Part shown: in pieces, positions 16,801 through 25,537 of the stretch | How positions within the stretch are numbered: the first letter of the stretch is position 1 | Layout: the number at the start of each line of letters is the position of its first letter | Assembly (NCBI GenBank): GCA_052108535.1 | Contig: JBQDZM010000004.1 | Location: 1 to 64,000, forward strand | Direction: 5' to 3' | Length of the DNA: 64,000 bases | Source: Galactobacter sp052108535 | Lineage (GTDB): Bacteria; Actinomycetota; Actinomycetes; Actinomycetales; Micrococcaceae | Notes under the pieces: model-generated | What the model was told of the DNA's origin: nothing | The model's database searches: none | The model's input: the letters and a program-made list of their open reading frames with translations, nothing else | Made by a program: the position numbers and the translations under genes

Positions 16801-17370
16801 TCAGGCGACGGCGCCAGCCATGCCGATCACCGCGAACGGTATGGCAACGATTGGTAGCAGGAAGGCCACAACAGGGCCCCACTGGATTGAACTCAACCCA
16901 GCACTGCCAGCCGCCGTTTCCTCGTCGTCGTCCGTGCGTTCAGCCAGATTCGACGGCGTGATGAGCGCCCAGCCCAAGGCCACCGCCAGCGAGGCAGCCG
17001 CGGTCCAACCCGCAGCCTGCACGGCCCACTCGCTCTGGATGGCCGTCAATCCCACAGCGGCGGATTCGAGGGGCGATGCCAGGCGATCCGCGTCATCGTA
17101 GTCGTCGCCGCCCATCGCCACGAGCAGCAATGCGGTCCAATGGGTCGTCATCAGAGCGATCACAGGACTCGGCGTCGCCTTTCGGTACCCCTTCGCATCG
17201 AGTGGTATCCGCGGAAGCCAGGCCACGAAGGCCAGGGCCGGAAGCCACAGCGGCGAGAACATCAACGCGGTGAAGGCGTTCCAGCCTCCCACGCCAAAGA
17301 GAATACAAAGCCCTAACAGCGGCATTCCCCAGGCCGCAAAGGGCCAGGCGAACCAATAAAACGACTTCAT
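16801..17370 (-). CDS. Membrane protein, paralogue of the preceding gene
   Basis: The 189-residue protein repeats the architecture of its neighbour: two N-terminal hydrophobic segments, one near residue 75, and C-terminal segments around 115-135 and 165-187 separated by an acidic loop (ERTDDDEET). Function is unknown. It lies between the polyamine cluster and argR and is not obviously linked to either. Confidence 0.65.
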   Translation of the reverse strand: MKSFYWFAWPFAAWGMPLLGLCILFGVGGWNAFTALMFSPLWLPALAFVAWLPRIPLDAKGYRKATPSPVIALMTTHWTALLLVAMGGDDYDDADRLASPLESAAVGLTAIQSEWAVQAAGWTAAASLAVALGWALITPSNLAERTDDDEETAAGSAGLSSIQWGPVVAFLLPIVAIPFAVIGMAGAVA

Positions 17371-17466
17371 GGTGCAAACCTACATCGTTGCTCCAATCGA
17401 TTGTCTAAATGCGACGGTCGCGGGCGCAGGAATTACCACCACCAGGTCAACCCAGGTCAACCCAGC

Positions 17467-18006
17467 TCAGGCCAGGCCGTCCGCCCAGGCGAGGAAGCGT
17501 GCGGCGACCTCGTCGCCGCCGTCGGGCTCCCTGGCCACCACCACCACGGTGTCGTCCCCGGCAATGCTGCCGAGCACTGTCGGGATCACGGAGTGGTCGA
17601 TGGCGCCGGCCAGGAAGTTCGCCGCCCCCGGCGGAGTGTGCAGTACCACCAGGTTGGCGCTGGCCTCCGCACTGATGAGCAACTCCGAGCAGAGTCGGGT
17701 CAGTCGGGGGTCCAGTAATTCGCCGTCGGCCTGCAGCGGGGCCGAACCCAACCCGTCGTCGTCCTCCCGTAGCGCGTAGACGCTGGTCCCTTCCGCGTCT
17801 CGCACCCGGGTGGCGCCCATCTCCACCAGATCCCGAGACAGTGTGCCCTGCGTGACCTGGATTCCCTCGGCCGCCAGCGCATCCGCCAGATCGGCCTGTG
17901 AACGGACGGCGCGCGAAGCCAGAACCGCACGGATGCGGCCCTGGCGCGCGACCTTGGTACTGGGAGTCCCCCCAACGGGGCGGGGGGTGGACGGGTTCTG
18001 GCTCAT
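17467..18006 (-). CDS. argR: Arginine repressor
   Basis: Arginine-responsive hexameric repressor of arginine genes. The 179-residue protein has the N-terminal winged helix with VTQGTLSRDLVEMGATRVR and the C-terminal arginine-binding and oligomerisation region with GAANFLAGAIDH and SIAGDDTVVVV. The frame stays open upstream, but ATG at 18006 overlapping the argF stop (ATGA) matches the family N-terminus. Last gene of argC-J-B-D-F-R. Confidence 0.95.
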   Translation of the reverse strand: MSQNPSTPRPVGGTPSTKVARQGRIRAVLASRAVRSQADLADALAAEGIQVTQGTLSRDLVEMGATRVRDAEGTSVYALREDDDGLGSAPLQADGELLDPRLTRLCSELLISAEASANLVVLHTPPGAANFLAGAIDHSVIPTVLGSIAGDDTVVVVAREPDGGDEVAARFLAWADGLA

Positions 18007-18956
18007 CGGTCTGCGGAGAGTCCCGACTGATCCAGCAGGAAGGTCAGCAGCGCCTTCTGCGCATGCAGGCGGTTCGCCGCCTCGTCCCAGACCACGGACT
18101 GGGGGCCGTCGATCACGTCCGCGGAGATCTCGTAGCCGCGGTAGGCGGGTAGGCAGTGCAACACGATCGCGTCGTCGGCTGCCTTCGCCAGGGCTGCGGA
18201 GTCCAGGGAGTAGTCGGTGAATAGCTTCTGCCGCGCCTCCTTCTCCTCCTCCTGGCCCATGGACACCCACGTGTCGGTGATGACGACGTCGGCACCGGCC
18301 AGCGCCTGGTCCGCATCGGTGGTGACCAGGATGGAGCCGCCGGTCTCCTCGGCTCGCGCCTGCGCGGCCTCGACGATGTCGGTGCGGGGCAGGTACCCCT
18401 GCGGCCCGGCCACGCGGACGTGCATCCCGGCCGTGGCGCCGCCGAGCAGGTAGGAGTTGGCCATGTTGTTGGCGGCGTCCCCGATGTAGGTCATCGTCAG
18501 GCCAGCCGTCTTCCCCTTGTGCTCACGGATGGTGAGCAGATCCGCCAGGATCTGGCAGGGGTGGTAGTCATCGGTGAGGGCGTTAACCACGGGGATCGTG
18601 GAGTTCTCCGCGAGTTCCTCGAGGGTGTCCTGCCCAAACGTCCGCCACACTACGGCAGAGAGCATGCGGGAGAAGACGCGGGCGGAGTCCGCCACAGTCT
18701 CCTTGTGCCCCAGCTGCGCCTCGCCTGGGTTGATGATCAGCGGGTTCCCGCCCAGGTCTGCCACACCGGCGGCGAAGGAAAGCCGCGTGCGGGTGGAGGT
18801 CTTGTCGAAGATGATGGCGACGGTCTGCGGGCCGGCCAGCGGCGTACGGGACCAGCGCTCCGCCTTCAGCTGCGCGGCGAGGTCCAGGACCTCCGACTGC
18901 TCGGCGGGGCTCAGGTCGGTATCCACGAGGAAGTGGCGAAGGGTGGGGGTGCTCAT
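18003..18956 (-). CDS. argF: Ornithine carbamoyltransferase
   Basis: Converts ornithine and carbamoyl phosphate to citrulline. The 317-residue protein has the carbamoyl-phosphate loop KTSTRTR near residue 52, the HPCQILADL motif and the ornithine-binding HCLPAYRGYEIS. Length is normal. It is coupled to argR by a 4-bp overlap and separated from argD by 116 bp holding a strong hairpin. Confidence 0.96.
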   Translation of the reverse strand: MSTPTLRHFLVDTDLSPAEQSEVLDLAAQLKAERWSRTPLAGPQTVAIIFDKTSTRTRLSFAAGVADLGGNPLIINPGEAQLGHKETVADSARVFSRMLSAVVWRTFGQDTLEELAENSTIPVVNALTDDYHPCQILADLLTIREHKGKTAGLTMTYIGDAANNMANSYLLGGATAGMHVRVAGPQGYLPRTDIVEAAQARAEETGGSILVTTDADQALAGADVVITDTWVSMGQEEEKEARQKLFTDYSLDSAALAKAADDAIVLHCLPAYRGYEISADVIDGPQSVVWDEAANRLHAQKALLTFLLDQSGLSADR

Positions 18957-19042
18957 GGCTCCCTTTCGTTGCGAAGTCTATTTATGCCCGACGATCGGTG
19001 CGCGCCAGGACGGCATGTTGGCGCTTGCGCGCCACGGCGGTG

Positions 19043-19064
19043 GCCTGACGCTGACGCGTCAGGC
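19043..19064. terminator. Hairpin between argD and argF
   Basis: A perfect 9-bp stem (GCCTGACGC / GCGTCAGGC) with a TGAC loop lies just after the argD stop. A third copy of GCGTCAGGC at 19070-19078 overlaps the argD stop and could form an alternative pairing. The 15-bp string TGGCGCTTGCGCGCC occurs both here (19018 onwards) and at the argD 3' end, so the spacer contains a duplicated piece of argD. No T tract follows, so partial termination or mRNA processing is as likely as a full stop. Confidence 0.5.
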
Positions 19065-19072
19065 TGATTGCG

Positions 19073-20365
19073 TCAGGCAGCGTGGTGGCGCTTGCGCGCC
19101 TCGTCCAGCAGCCGTGGCAGGGCCGAGACAAAGGTGCTCAATTGTTCCTTGGTGACGATCAGCGGCGGGGCCAACCGCACGGTGTCCGGGCCGGTGGCGT
19201 TGACGATAAAGCCCTCATCCAGTCCGGCCTGCACCACGTGTGGGGCCAGCCCAGCATCGATGTCGAAGCCCACCAGCAGGCCGCGGCCATGGACGCCGTG
19301 GACGCCGTCGACCCCGGAGAGTTCACCCGCCAGCCAGTTCCCCGTCTCGGTGACGTGAGCCAACAGGTTCTCCTGCTCGATGACGTGCAGAGTGGCCAGC
19401 GCCGCCGACGTCGCCACCGGGTTGCCACCGAACGTGGTGCCGTGCTGACCCGGGTTGAGCAGTTCCGAGTTCTCCTGACCGAAGACAATCATGGCGCCGA
19501 TCGGCACCCCACCACCCAGGCCCTTGGCCAGGGTCATGGCGTCCGGGATCACGCTCTCCTCCGGACGCTGTGAGGCGAACCAGGTACCGGTCCGCCCGAT
19601 GCCGGTCTGGACCTCGTCGATGATCATGAGGGCACCAGCCTCCCGGGTCACCTCACGCACCTTGGTCAGGTACCCCGTGGGCAGGGGCAGGACGCCCGCC
19701 TCGCCCTGGATGGGTTCCACGATGACGGCCTGCACCGTGTTGTCCACGGCAGCCTCGAGCGCCTCGACGTCTCCCGCCTCAATCCACTCCACCCCACCAG
19801 GCAGCGGCTCGAACGGCTCCCGGTAGGCCGGCTTCCAGGTCATGGCCAGCGCGCCGGCCGTACGACCGTGGAAGGAATGGGTCAGCGCGATGATGCGCGT
19901 GCGTTCCGGCGCCCCGTTGCCCCCGGCGTTGCGTCGGGCCAGTTTGAAGGCGGCCTCGTTGGCCTCGGTTCCGGAGTTCGTGAAGAAGACGTGGGAGCCG
20001 GATCCAGCGTTGCTCAGGCGCAGCAGGCGCTCGGCGAGCGCGATCTGCGTGGGTGAGGCGAAGAAGTTGGAGACGTGCCCCAGCGTGGACAGCTGTGAGG
20101 AGACCACGGAGGTCAGCAGCGGGTGAGCGTGCCCCAGCGCGTTCACGGCGATCCCGCCCAACAGGTCCAGGTAGGCGCGCCCGTCCGCGTCCCAGACGGT
20201 GGTCCCCTGGCCGCGGACCAGGACGCGTTGCGGGGACCCGAAGACGTTGAGGAGGCTCGCGGAGTAGCGTCGTCCCAGCTCCTCCCCTGCCAGGCCGGAC
20301 AGGGCCTGGAGGTCGTCACTGATACCGCTCGTGACCGGCTGGTGCTTCGATGCATCTGTGCTCAT
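19073..20365 (-). CDS. argD: Acetylornithine aminotransferase
   Basis: PLP enzyme making N-acetylornithine from the semialdehyde with glutamate. The 430-residue protein shows the class III aminotransferase pattern: FFTNSGTEANEAAFKLAR, IIDEVQTGIGRTG, and the PLP lysine in TLAKGLGGG. The start ATG at 20365 is preceded by AAGGAG located at the end of argB. Part of the argCJBDFR operon. Confidence 0.96.
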   Translation of the reverse strand: MSTDASKHQPVTSGISDDLQALSGLAGEELGRRYSASLLNVFGSPQRVLVRGQGTTVWDADGRAYLDLLGGIAVNALGHAHPLLTSVVSSQLSTLGHVSNFFASPTQIALAERLLRLSNAGSGSHVFFTNSGTEANEAAFKLARRNAGGNGAPERTRIIALTHSFHGRTAGALAMTWKPAYREPFEPLPGGVEWIEAGDVEALEAAVDNTVQAVIVEPIQGEAGVLPLPTGYLTKVREVTREAGALMIIDEVQTGIGRTGTWFASQRPEESVIPDAMTLAKGLGGGVPIGAMIVFGQENSELLNPGQHGTTFGGNPVATSAALATLHVIEQENLLAHVTETGNWLAGELSGVDGVHGVHGRGLLVGFDIDAGLAPHVVQAGLDEGFIVNATGPDTVRLAPPLIVTKEQLSTFVSALPRLLDEARKRHHAA

Positions 20366-20373
20366 GACGTGCT

Positions 20374-21330
20374 CTACTCCTTCACTTCTTCAGGGGTTTC
20401 GTGGTCCGGAACCAGCTGGGTTCCGACACCTGCCGAGGTGAAGACCTCCAGCAGCATGGTGTGGGGCTGGCGCCCGTCCACGATGTGGGCACGCGGGACG
20501 CCGGCATCCACGGCGGCGAGGCAGGCCTTCATCTTGGGGATCATCCCGGACTGCAGGCTGGGCAGCATCTGGCGCAGTTCCGAGGCGGGCAGGGAACTGA
20601 TCAGGGAGGAACGGTCCGGCCAGTTGCGGTAGAGCCCTTCCACGTCCGTCAGGATGACGAGTTTGGAGGCGCCAAGCGCTGCGGCGAGCGCGGCGGCCGC
20701 CGTGTCCGCGTTGACGTTGAGGACCTCGCCGGTGGGCTGGCCGGAGGCGTCGATCTCCGGGGCCACGGTGGAGATGACGGGGATGCGGCCCGCGTCGATC
20801 AGGTCCTCCACGGCGGTGGGATCCACGCCGGTGACCTCACCGACCAGCCCCAGGTCCACGGGTTCGCCGTCCACCACGGTTCCGGTGCGGGCTGCGCGCA
20901 GCAGGCGTCCGTCCTCACCGGAGAGTCCAACGGCGTAGCGTCCGTGTTCGTTGATGAGGCCTACCAGCTCGCGCCCCACCTGACCGGTGAGCACCATCCG
21001 CACCACGTCCATGGCCTCCGGCGTGGTGACGCGCAACCCGCCGCGGAACTCGGATTCCACTCCGAGCCTGTCCAGCATGAAGTTGATCTGCGGGCCGCCA
21101 CCGTGCACCACCACGGGGTGGATGCCTGCGTGGTGCAGGAAGACCATGTCCTGGGCAAAGGCGCGGCGCAGTTCGTCATCCACCATGGCGTTGCCGCCGT
21201 ACTTGATGACCATGCGGGTGCCGGAGAAACGCTGGATCCAGGGCAGGGCCTCGACGAGGGCCGCGGCCTTGCGCTCTGCGGCGGCCAGGCGTTCGGCCTG
21301 GGTGGCTGGGTCGATGGAGGTGTTGTTCAA
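20374..21330 (-). CDS. argB: Acetylglutamate kinase
   Basis: Phosphorylates N-acetylglutamate, the usual feedback-controlled step. The 318-residue protein has KYGGNAMVDDELR, the VVHGGGPQINFMLDRLG nucleotide/substrate loop and a C-terminal NVNADTAAAALAAALGASKL segment. The start appears to be TTG at 21330 with AGGAAGG about 6 bp upstream. An N-terminal extension of about 30 residues before the kinase core is of the kind seen in arginine-sensitive enzymes. Confidence 0.95.
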   Translation of the reverse strand: MNNTSIDPATQAERLAAAERKAAALVEALPWIQRFSGTRMVIKYGGNAMVDDELRRAFAQDMVFLHHAGIHPVVVHGGGPQINFMLDRLGVESEFRGGLRVTTPEAMDVVRMVLTGQVGRELVGLINEHGRYAVGLSGEDGRLLRAARTGTVVDGEPVDLGLVGEVTGVDPTAVEDLIDAGRIPVISTVAPEIDASGQPTGEVLNVNADTAAAALAAALGASKLVILTDVEGLYRNWPDRSSLISSLPASELRQMLPSLQSGMIPKMKACLAAVDAGVPRAHIVDGRQPHTMLLEVFTSAGVGTQLVPDHETPEEVKE

Positions 21331-21341
21331 CGCGGACCTTC

Positions 21342-22565
21342 CTAGCTGGAGTACGCCGAGTTTTCCTCGACGTAGTCATGGGTGAGGTCGTTGGTCCAGA
21401 TGGTGGCCTGCTCCGAGCCTGCCTTGAGGTCAATCAGGACGGACACCTCACGGTGGGAGGACAGGTCCACGAGGGAACGGTCCTCCCCCAGCCCGCAGCC
21501 CTTGCAGACCATGACTCCGTTGACGGAAACATCCAAGTCTGCGGCCTCAAAGGCGGCCTTGGTGGTACCGACCTCGGAAAGGATGCGACCCCAGTTGGGG
21601 TCATTACCGAAGATGGCGCACTTGAAGAGGTTGGAACGCGACACCGCGCGGGACACCTCGAGGGCATCCGCTTCGGAGGCGGCGTTGACCGTGGTCACGG
21701 CGATGTCGTGGCTGGACCCTTCAGAGTCCGCCAGTAACTGCAGCGCCAGGTCCGTGGTCAGGTCCTTGAGCAGGTCGGTGAACTCGTCGACGTCGGGGGT
21801 CACGCCGGAGGCGCCGTTGGCCATGAGCACCACGGTGTCGTTGGTAGACATGCAGCCATCGGAGTCCGCACGGTCAAAGCTGACGGCCGTGGCGGCACGC
21901 AGGGCGGCGTCGGACTGCTCCGGGGTGAGCACGGCATCGGTGGTCAACACCACGAGCATGGTGGCCAGGGCCGGGGCCAGCATGCCCGCCCCCTTGGCCA
22001 TGCCGCCCAGCGTGTAGCCGGGTCCCACCCGAACCGCCTGCTTGGGCACGGTGTCCGTGGTCATGATGGATCGCGCCGCATCCGCGCCCCCGTCGCTGTC
22101 CAGTTTCGAGGCGGCCTCGACCGCGCCAGCCAGGATCTTGTCCATGGGCAGGCGCTCGCCGATCAACCCGGTGGAGCAGACCACCACGTCGGTCGCGGAC
22201 ACGTTGAGCAGGGAGGCCACTTCCTCCGCGGTGCGGTGGGAGTCCTGGAAGCCTGGCGCCCCGGTGCAGGCATTGGCGCCACCGGAGTTCAGGATCACGG
22301 CGTCCACCCGGCCGTCGCGCACCACCTCGCGTGACCAGTGCACCGGGGCAGCAGCCAAGCGGTTGGAGGTGAAGACCGCAGCCGCGGACTTCTGGGGGCC
22401 CTCGTTGACCACCAAGGCCAGGTCCTGCTTGCCGGAGACCTTCAGGCCCGCGGTGACGCCGGCGGCGCGGAAGCCCTCTGGTGCGGTGACTCCGGTCAGC
22501 TCTGCGGCGTCTTCTGCGCAGGTGTGAGTGGGGAATCCGGCGGATCCGGGATGCGTGGCGGTCAC
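21342..22565 (-). CDS. argJ: Glutamate N-acetyltransferase / ornithine acetyltransferase
   Basis: Transfers acetyl from acetylornithine to glutamate, recycling the acetyl group. The frame stays open further upstream; the GTG at 22565 overlapping the argC stop (GTGA) gives a 407-residue protein of family length. The autoproteolytic site is seen in MAKGAGMLAPALATMLVVLTTD (cleavage before Thr in the ATMLV motif). The C-terminus VEENSAYSS is typical of the family. Confidence 0.95.
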   Translation of the reverse strand: MTATHPGSAGFPTHTCAEDAAELTGVTAPEGFRAAGVTAGLKVSGKQDLALVVNEGPQKSAAAVFTSNRLAAAPVHWSREVVRDGRVDAVILNSGGANACTGAPGFQDSHRTAEEVASLLNVSATDVVVCSTGLIGERLPMDKILAGAVEAASKLDSDGGADAARSIMTTDTVPKQAVRVGPGYTLGGMAKGAGMLAPALATMLVVLTTDAVLTPEQSDAALRAATAVSFDRADSDGCMSTNDTVVLMANGASGVTPDVDEFTDLLKDLTTDLALQLLADSEGSSHDIAVTTVNAASEADALEVSRAVSRSNLFKCAIFGNDPNWGRILSEVGTTKAAFEAADLDVSVNGVMVCKGCGLGEDRSLVDLSSHREVSVLIDLKAGSEQATIWTNDLTHDYVEENSAYSS

Positions 22566-23593
22566 GGTGCGACCCCTTCGAGCTCGAGTCCCAGGGTCTC
22601 CGGCAGACCCAGGGCGATGTTCATGGATTGGATGGCGCCGCCGGCGGTGCCCTTGGTGAGGTTGTCGATCACGCAAGTGACGACGACCCGGCCCGCGTGT
22701 GCGTCGAAGGCCAACTGCATCTCGGCGTGGTTGGACGCCACCACGTGCTTGGTGTGTGGCCATTGACCCTCAGGCAACACGTGGATGAAGGGTTCCTCGG
22801 CGTAGGTCGTCTCCCAGGCCGTCCTGAGGTCGGCGGCGGTGACGCCCGGCTTCACCTTGGCCGTTGCCGTGGTGAGGATCCCCCGCGGCATCGGGGCCAG
22901 TGTGGGGGTGAAGGAGACCGAGACCGGCTCACCGGCCAAGGCGGAGAAGCCCTGCTCCATCTCGGGGGTGTGGCGGTGGCCGCCGCCCACCCCATAGGGG
23001 CTCATCCCGCCCATGACCTCCGACCCCAACAGGTGGGGTTTAGCGGACTTGCCGGCACCGGAGGTGCCGGACGCGGAGACGATCACCACGTCGTCGGGCA
23101 TGAGCAGGCCTGCCCCGAACCCTGGGGCCAACGCGAGCTGGGCGGAGGTGGGATAGCAGCCGGGAACGGCGATGCGCTTGGACCCGCGCAGGCGTTCACG
23201 GTGACCAGGCAGCTCCGGCAGACCGTAGGGCCACGAGCCAGCGTGCGGACTGCCGTAGAACTTCTCCCACGCGGCCGGATCCACGAGGCGGTGATCCGCT
23301 CCGGCGTCGATCACGAGGGTGTCCTGACCCAGCTGCGCGGCGACCGCAGCGGAGGCTCCGTGCGGCAGCGCCAGGAACACGACGTCGTGCCCCGCCAGAA
23401 CCTCTGCCGTGGTGTCTTCGAGGACCCGGTCCGCCAGGGAGTGAAGATGTGGCTGCAGCGAGCCGAGTCGCTGGCCGGCATTCGAATGCGCGGTGATGGC
23501 ACCGATGCTGACCTCGGGATGGTGGCTGAGCAGGCGGAGGACCTCGCCTCCGGCGTACCCACTGGCTCCTGAAACGGCTACCGTGAACGTCAT
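22562..23593 (-). CDS. argC: N-acetyl-gamma-glutamyl-phosphate reductase
   Basis: NADPH-dependent reduction of acetylglutamyl phosphate. The 343-residue protein has the nucleotide-binding VSGASGYAGGEVLRLL at residues 7-22 and the catalytic Cys in VPGCYPTSAQLAL. It is the promoter-proximal gene of the arginine operon and diverges from a quinone oxidoreductase gene. Confidence 0.96.
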   Translation of the reverse strand: MTFTVAVSGASGYAGGEVLRLLSHHPEVSIGAITAHSNAGQRLGSLQPHLHSLADRVLEDTTAEVLAGHDVVFLALPHGASAAVAAQLGQDTLVIDAGADHRLVDPAAWEKFYGSPHAGSWPYGLPELPGHRERLRGSKRIAVPGCYPTSAQLALAPGFGAGLLMPDDVVIVSASGTSGAGKSAKPHLLGSEVMGGMSPYGVGGGHRHTPEMEQGFSALAGEPVSVSFTPTLAPMPRGILTTATAKVKPGVTAADLRTAWETTYAEEPFIHVLPEGQWPHTKHVVASNHAEMQLAFDAHAGRVVVTCVIDNLTKGTAGGAIQSMNIALGLPETLGLELEGVAP

Positions 23594-23613
23594 GGGTCGA
23601 TCCTAGACCCAAC

Positions 23614-23640
23614 TATTCGACAACGCGAATAATATGCATC
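23614..23640. promoter_or_regulatory. Candidate ArgR site upstream of argC
   Basis: The AT-rich 58-bp gap between divergent argC and the oxidoreductase holds an inverted repeat TATTCG-N6-CGAATA (23614-23631) followed by ATATGCAT. CGAAT and TGCAT half-sites resemble ARG boxes, but the spacing is not canonical. Binding by ArgR is an inference. Confidence 0.4.
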
Positions 23641-23651
23641 CAAGGAGTCAC

Positions 23652-24644
23652 ATGCCCTCTCTCCCCAGCATCCAACAGCGCATCCAGATCGACGCGCCTG
23701 GCGGCCCAGAGGCGCTGACCCTCACCACCGCGGACATCGCGGCCCCGGGTCCCGGGCAGGTCCTCGTCAAGGTTGCCGCGACCGGCGTGAACTTCATCGA
23801 GACCTACCAGCGCTCCGGCGTCTATGCGGTGAAGCACCCCTTCCACCCAGGCGGCGAGTTCGCCGGCGCTGTGGAACAGGTCGGAGAAGGCGTCACCTCC
23901 CTCGCTGTGGGCGACGTCGTCGCGACCTCGGACGCAACCGGCACCTACGCCGAGTACGTCACCGTGGATGCGCACGTGCTGGCCAAGGTGCCCGAGGGCG
24001 TGGACCCGGTGACCGCCGCAGCGGTCCCCCTCCAGGGTTTCACCGCCCACTATTTGACCCACGACTCCTATGCAGTCAAACCGGGCGACGTGGCCCTGAC
24101 CACCGCGGGTGCAGGCGGGGTCGGCATGATCCTCACCCAGATGCTCAAGTCCCTGGGCGCCACCGTCATCACCACCGTCTCCGGCGGACCCGACGGAGAC
24201 AAGGCGCGGCGCGCGGCAGCGGCCGGCGCGGACCACGTGCTGGACTACGCGCAGGTCCCGGACAAGGTCCTTGAACTCACCGATGGCCGCGGCGTGGACG
24301 TTGCCTACGACGGCGTCGGGAAGGACACCTTCGAAGCCTCCATCGCCTCCCTGCGCCGCCGCGGCACCATGGTGCTCTTCGGCGGTGCCTCGGGGCAGGT
24401 GCCGCCGTTCGACCTCCAGCGCCTCAATGCCCTGGGTTCCCTCTCCGTCACCAGGCCCTCGTTGAAGGACTTCATGGTCACCGAGGCGGAACGCGCCGCG
24501 CGGGCAGCAGACGTCTTCGATGCCGTGGCCAACGGCTCCTTGACCATCACCGTGGGCGCCACCTTCAGCCTGGATCAGGCCGCAGAGGCGCACCGCGCGC
24601 TGGAGTCTCGCGGCACCGTCGGCAAGGTGCTGCTGGTCCCGTGA
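23652..24644 (+). CDS. NADPH:quinone oxidoreductase (zinc-free MDR family)
   Basis: Medium-chain dehydrogenase/reductase of the quinone oxidoreductase type, 330 residues. It has the N-terminal GroES-like fold with VAATGVNFIETYQRSGVY and the NADPH-binding TTAGAGGVGMILTQMLKSLG. No zinc-ligand cysteines are seen. ATG at 23652 follows AAGGAG; an upstream ATG at 23634 has no such site. It diverges from argC and is probably an independent transcription unit. Confidence 0.9.
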   Translation: MPSLPSIQQRIQIDAPGGPEALTLTTADIAAPGPGQVLVKVAATGVNFIETYQRSGVYAVKHPFHPGGEFAGAVEQVGEGVTSLAVGDVVATSDATGTYAEYVTVDAHVLAKVPEGVDPVTAAAVPLQGFTAHYLTHDSYAVKPGDVALTTAGAGGVGMILTQMLKSLGATVITTVSGGPDGDKARRAAAAGADHVLDYAQVPDKVLELTDGRGVDVAYDGVGKDTFEASIASLRRRGTMVLFGGASGQVPPFDLQRLNALGSLSVTRPSLKDFMVTEAERAARAADVFDAVANGSLTITVGATFSLDQAAEAHRALESRGTVGKVLLVP

Positions 24645-24695
24645 ACCACCGCTGAGCGACTACTGAACCACCGCTGAACCACCGCTGAACCTCCG
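24642..24695. repeat. Short tandem repeat after the oxidoreductase gene
   Basis: The 11-bp unit CTGAACCACCG occurs three times in a row (24663, 24674, and a variant with CCTCCG at 24685), and a fourth copy of its core contains the stop codon at 24642. It is probably replication slippage; no function is evident. Confidence 0.7.
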
Positions 24696-24865
24696 CGCGG
24701 AAAACACGCCGCGCGGCCCGGTCACAGCCGACGCCTAGTTGGACCCGGTATCCTGACGACGTTGCATAATAGGTCGATGCAGGGCGGCGTCAGCCTATCC
24801 TGCCCAGCAGTCCAGATGCACAGACCGACACAACCACCCAACTTCGTCAGGCGGTACTCCCCCTC

Positions 24866-25435
24866 ATGTCCCTCTCCCCGACCTCACCCGATCTGGATCG
24901 GGACCTCACCCCGCGCGCCCGCGAAGTCGTGGCGGCAGCCCGGTCGGAGTTCGCGGCGCACGGGTACGCTGGCGCCACCACGGACGCAATCGCCCGCCGC
25001 GCGGGGGTGTCCCAGCCCTACGTCGTGAGGCTCTTCGGCTCCAAGGAACGCCTGTTCCTGCGCTGCGCCCGCGAGACGCAGCAGCAGATCATTGCGACCC
25101 ACCGCGAGACCGCGGCCGCCACGGACGGACAGGCCACCCCTGAGCAACTGGGGCGAGGATTCATGGCCCTGCTCGCCAAGGAACCCGTCGCGGTAAAACT
25201 CATGCACCAGATCAACTCCCTGGGACGCCACCCGGAACTGGGCGAGTACGCCCGGACCTGGTTCGCCGAGGTCTACGACGTGGTGCGTAACGAGTGCGGG
25301 CTCGACAAGGACGCCGCACTACGTTTCATGGGCCGCGGCATGCTGCTCTCCACCCTGGTGTCCCTGGACCTGCAGCCGGGCAGCGGTGAACACGTCGACG
25401 AACTCATGGATCTCCTGGGGACCACGCCGGCCTAG
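24866..25435 (+). CDS. TetR-family regulator
   Basis: The 189-residue protein has an N-terminal TetR DNA-binding domain (AARSEFAAHGYAGATTDAIARRAGVSQPYVVRLFGSKE split across about residues 23-60). The C-terminal domain contains KLMHQINSLGRHPELGEYARTWF. No efflux pump or enzyme accompanies it, so target and ligand are unknown. The 221 bp upstream hold the tandem repeat and presumably its promoter. Confidence 0.85.
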   Translation: MSLSPTSPDLDRDLTPRAREVVAAARSEFAAHGYAGATTDAIARRAGVSQPYVVRLFGSKERLFLRCARETQQQIIATHRETAAATDGQATPEQLGRGFMALLAKEPVAVKLMHQINSLGRHPELGEYARTWFAEVYDVVRNECGLDKDAALRFMGRGMLLSTLVSLDLQPGSGEHVDELMDLLGTTPA

Positions 25436-25456
25436 GCCTGAACCACAAACCAAACA

Positions 25457-25507
25457 GATAAGGTGCCCGACGGCTGGTAGCGAAGACCAGCCGTCGGGCA
25501 CCTTATC
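25457..25507. terminator. Bidirectional terminator between tetR and pheT
   Basis: A perfect 22-bp inverted repeat with a 7-bp loop lies between two convergent genes. Its core GGTGCCCGACGG is shared with the terminator after lexA at 42061. AT-rich ends on both arms fit termination in both directions. Confidence 0.9.
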
Positions 25508-25537
25508 GTTGTGGCCCCTTACGGGGCGCCCGCGGCC

